Assembly (NCBI GenBank): GCA_018398765.1
Contig: JAHBMJ010002727.1
Coordinates: 44,268-65,436, forward strand
Length of the DNA stretch: 21,169 nt
DNA from: Chromera velia
Lineage: Eukaryota > Sar > Chromeraceae
Direction: 5' to 3'
A program made the translations under genes and the position numbers. The notes beneath the pieces were generated by a model. That model had not been told where the DNA came from. It worked only from the letters and a program-made list of their open reading frames with translations, and ran no database searches. This document shows positions 16,488 to 21,169 of this stretch, in pieces (the stretch's first letter is position 1; each line of letters begins with the position of its first letter).

Positions 16488-17701
16488 TACACTAAAACTA
16501 TATATATATAGTGTAACACAATTCAAATTATGATACAATATTCTATACACTAGTACCAGTGACACAAATAATTGTGTCATGTACAATAGGTATGATAAAA
16601 TAGTTAGAGTAATGTTAGAGTAACTCAGGTGTGATGAAATTGTTAGACAAAAATTCAATTAAGTGAACCTAAAATTTTAAACTATATATTTTTAAAGTGA
16701 TTTAAAGTTTTTGGACTTAAATTTGGAGTCATTGAAGTTCAGATTATTCTTCTACATTCAGTCATTCAGTCACCTCAATCACTTAATCACTCATTCGATC
16801 ACCTCACTTACATTCACTCACCTCATTCTAATACTTATACACCTATTAAACTCACTCACTCACTCACTCACTCACTCACTCACTCATGCACTCACTCACT
16901 CACTTACCATGATATACCATAAGCTAGGGAAGTAACCTAGTGAAGAGCACAGAAGGGGCGTAGAGCGGTTTTTAGAGCGATTCAGAGACTAATTGCTGCT
17001 CGGCAGTCTTATAATCTCAAGGGAGATGCTGGTACTCTCTAGGTGTGATCTGTACGGATCTTTAAAGTTATTTCTATAATGAAGTCTGACAACAAACTTT
17101 AGACTTTTTAATCTTAAAACATTAAGAGTAAAAAGCTTAAACACATTGATATGTTGTTTAGGATTGTATAGCCCTTTAAAACATTTTTTAACTTTGAATG
17201 AATGAGAAAAAACTTTTAAAGTGCGTTTTAACAGTTATATTTTAGAGTCTACAAACTCAAACTAGACTTTAAACTTTATTTCACTTTAAAACTTTACAGA
17301 TCAGACCTAGCCTGTCACCTAGGGTAGTCTACAATAAGGCGGCCGGGACCTGATTTGACGGTTTTGGCTTAGCTAAGGTTGCGCTGTATAGTTTGCACGA
17401 GTTTGCGCACAGCTGTTTTTCTAAAGGGCCATGCAAGATTTGTTTATACGTGCATATGTGGAGTCCACACGGCCCGCAAAGGCTATACAGCTATACCGCT
17501 GCTGCCCCGCTGCCTCCTGACGCATGTCAAGCCGCGCTAAACACCGTAAACACGCGATCTATAGCTATTTTTTTCATATATAAGTGTGACTTAATTAAAT
17601 CAGTCAAAAGTTCTTAAAATCACAATTATTGTGTCACAAATCATTATGACACAAAAGGTTCTAGAAATTTTTATATTGTGACACACTATAGTTCCAGTGT
17701 A
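16488..17701. mobile_element. 1.2-kb inverted-repeat DNA transposon, non-autonomous
   Basis: The ends are TACACTAAAACTATA at 16488-16502 and TATAGTTCCAGTGTA at 17687-17701, inverted with two mismatches. Inside the ends the similarity continues weakly (GTGTAACACAAT against GTGTGTCACAAT). The 8-bp duplication AGTCCCGT lies at 16480-16487 and 17702-17709. The interior is AT-rich, contains an ACTC microsatellite, and encodes no transposase. The 8-bp duplication is again hAT-like, but the family is unassigned. Confidence 0.75.
16756..16905. repeat. (ACTC)n / (CACT)n microsatellite
   Basis: Degenerate TCACTCATTCAGTCACCTCA words pass into a pure CTCA run (about 16852-16905), broken once by ATGC. 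It lies inside the 1.2-kb inverted-repeat element. Confidence 0.95.
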
Positions 17702-17709
17702 AGTCCCGT

Positions 17710-19085
17710 ACTAGGGTTATAACAACCAGTTAGGTATTAAAAAATTTATATAACAGTTATAATTATATGCCAGTGTAGCATACAATGTCACTCATGCAAT
17801 GGAGGATGCAACTTCATCTTTTATTTAACAACTTAGTAACACCGTACTAATACGGACCGGTTATACGGTTCAAAGTTAGTGATCATATACTTTTTTACTA
17901 GCTTTCTAGCTAGCTTTATTGAATAAAATTTAAAATTAATTAGACTACGTATTGCAGCAATTAGTGGCAATTATATTTATCGGGCAATGGAGGTGACTAG
18001 GAAGGTGATGATTCACTGATGAAATTGATGCTTTAATTTAATGTCACTGTGTCAGCCTCAACTTGAAAGGAGGGATCTAGAGAGGGATTGAGAGTCTTGG
18101 GACGAAATCTAGGACGAAATGTTGGCGGGAAGAAGAGAAGCACGACTTGGAAGCCGTTTGAACACTTTGCGTATCAGAGAAAGACTTGGGAGACGGAAAA
18201 CTTGAAGCATGGATAGTTTCCGGGCTGTAGGGAAAGGGAAAAGAGAAGCGAGAATCGGCTGCACAGAGAGGCTTAGAGAGCCACCGCGAAGCTCTCCACT
18301 GTTCACTCAGACGGCTGCCCACGTTTGATATTGCTGCGGGATGATGCACATGCCGCCTTCCTGTCTCTGTCTTCTCTCTTCTCCTCCATTTTGCCCGCTG
18401 CTGCATCCGTGGCGACGCATACACCTCAGGAGATAGAATCAAAGACAGGAAGGAAAAGAGGGCACCCACTGACAACCTAGGGACGATCAGGCCGGTCTCT
18501 GTCGTGTTTGCTGACCTTCAGCAGACTGCTTCTTGCAATTACTCTGTGCATCCACATGCACTGGCTGTCCCTTGTGTCCCTCTCATGCAAGCTTTACGGG
18601 GCCGCCTGCTGGCAGACGGACAGACCGACAGGGGCTCGCCATCTCTCGCTGACAACGAATAAGAGACAGCAAAGGCAGACGCTCTCTCTTGCGCCCTGAA
18701 AGAAAACTGAACGAATGGAAGGAAAGAAGAAAGCAGAGGCGGACGAAAGGAAAGGAATTATCGAGACGGACGGATCGATCCCTCCCTGGCAGACAATTTA
18801 AAGAACCAACCACTCTTGCTGTACGTCACCATTTTTGAATTAATTCGACAACTTCTCGATCCAAACGATTACCAACGTTCCGCTCACCCCCCACAGTCCA
18901 CCAAAAAGTCCACCAAGAATGTACATGACCCCACTTCGTTTGGCGCAGGAACTGGCACAACCCCTCTCTGGCCGGGTCGACCCCCCCTCTTATTTTGTTA
19001 CAGTTGCCCGCTAGACAAGCCCCCCCTCTCCCCTTCCCTCTCTCCACAAAAGTCCGTTGCCCTTCCCACGCTCCCTCCACCCCAG
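17710..19085. other. No recognised gene; downstream flank of PP1
   Basis: 17710-18050 is AT-rich with CTAGCTTTCTAGCTAGC-type palindromes. 18060-19085 is GC-richer and contains short minus-strand open frames (for example 18077-18475). These lack a good ATG and any domain. Part of this is presumably the PP1 3' untranslated region. Confidence 0.45.

Positions 19086-21169
<2,084 letters not shown>

Noticed and set aside
16711-16935. Plus-strand frame reading [17 protein letters not shown]
   Set aside because: It is a translation of the ACTC microsatellite inside a transposon.
18077-18475. Minus-strand frame with a signal-like N-terminus (SVGALFSFLSLILSPEVYA)
   Set aside because: It begins at TTG rather than ATG, has serine-rich low complexity and no domain, and lies in the probable PP1 3' flank.

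Overview
The window is eukaryotic genomic DNA from a draft assembly (22 Ns at 6148-6169). It has short GT-AG introns, long intergenic spaces and many nested repeats. The best-preserved gene, a protein phosphatase 1 catalytic subunit whose tail ends soon after ILKP, would suit an apicomplexan relative. A chromerid-like alveolate is my best guess, but that is inference, not proof.

Layout. 1-2330: AT-rich repeats with one small unassigned reading frame (311-685, minus). 2407-4398 (minus): an intronless ankyrin-repeat gene whose core is seven nearly identical 102-bp units. 4399-5338: spacer between two divergent genes. 5339 onward (plus): a NYN-family (PIN-like) ribonuclease domain followed by an FGGGR/RGG-rich low-complexity tract that contains the assembly gap, then a second open segment (6409-6987). 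After a pyrimidine-rich intron come three exons whose splice phases fit and which spell most of a TLDc domain (7393-8098). These may form one NYN-RGG-TLDc gene or two genes. 8420-9940: microsatellites and sequence with no recognised gene. 17702-19085: no recognised gene. 19086-21169 (minus): the last five exons of PP1, running off the right edge.

The most striking structure is a nested set of transposable elements at 9943-16301. The outer element (9951-16293) has inverted ends starting CTAGGCT and an 8-bp target duplication ACATTAGG. With its insertions removed, it is a foldback element whose two arms meet at about 15365-15425. Inside it are: (a) a 5'-truncated non-LTR retrotransposon end (10366-11073, duplication GGGGGTAA) whose empty site survives in the opposite arm; (b) a minus-strand LTR retrotransposon without recognisable gag-pol (11241-15343, duplication CATAG), with an 18-nt tRNA primer-binding site against one LTR and a polypurine tract against the other; (c) a 767-bp inverted-repeat element (11265-12031, duplication GCACAGGG) inside one LTR, whose empty site survives in the other LTR; (d) probably a 332-bp insertion in the right arm. 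A further 1.2-kb element (16488-17701, duplication AGTCCCGT) lies just outside. The order of insertion can be read from the sequence alone.

The genes show no sign of working as one pathway: ankyrin scaffold, putative RNA nuclease/TLDc protein and PP1 are ordinary independent neighbours.
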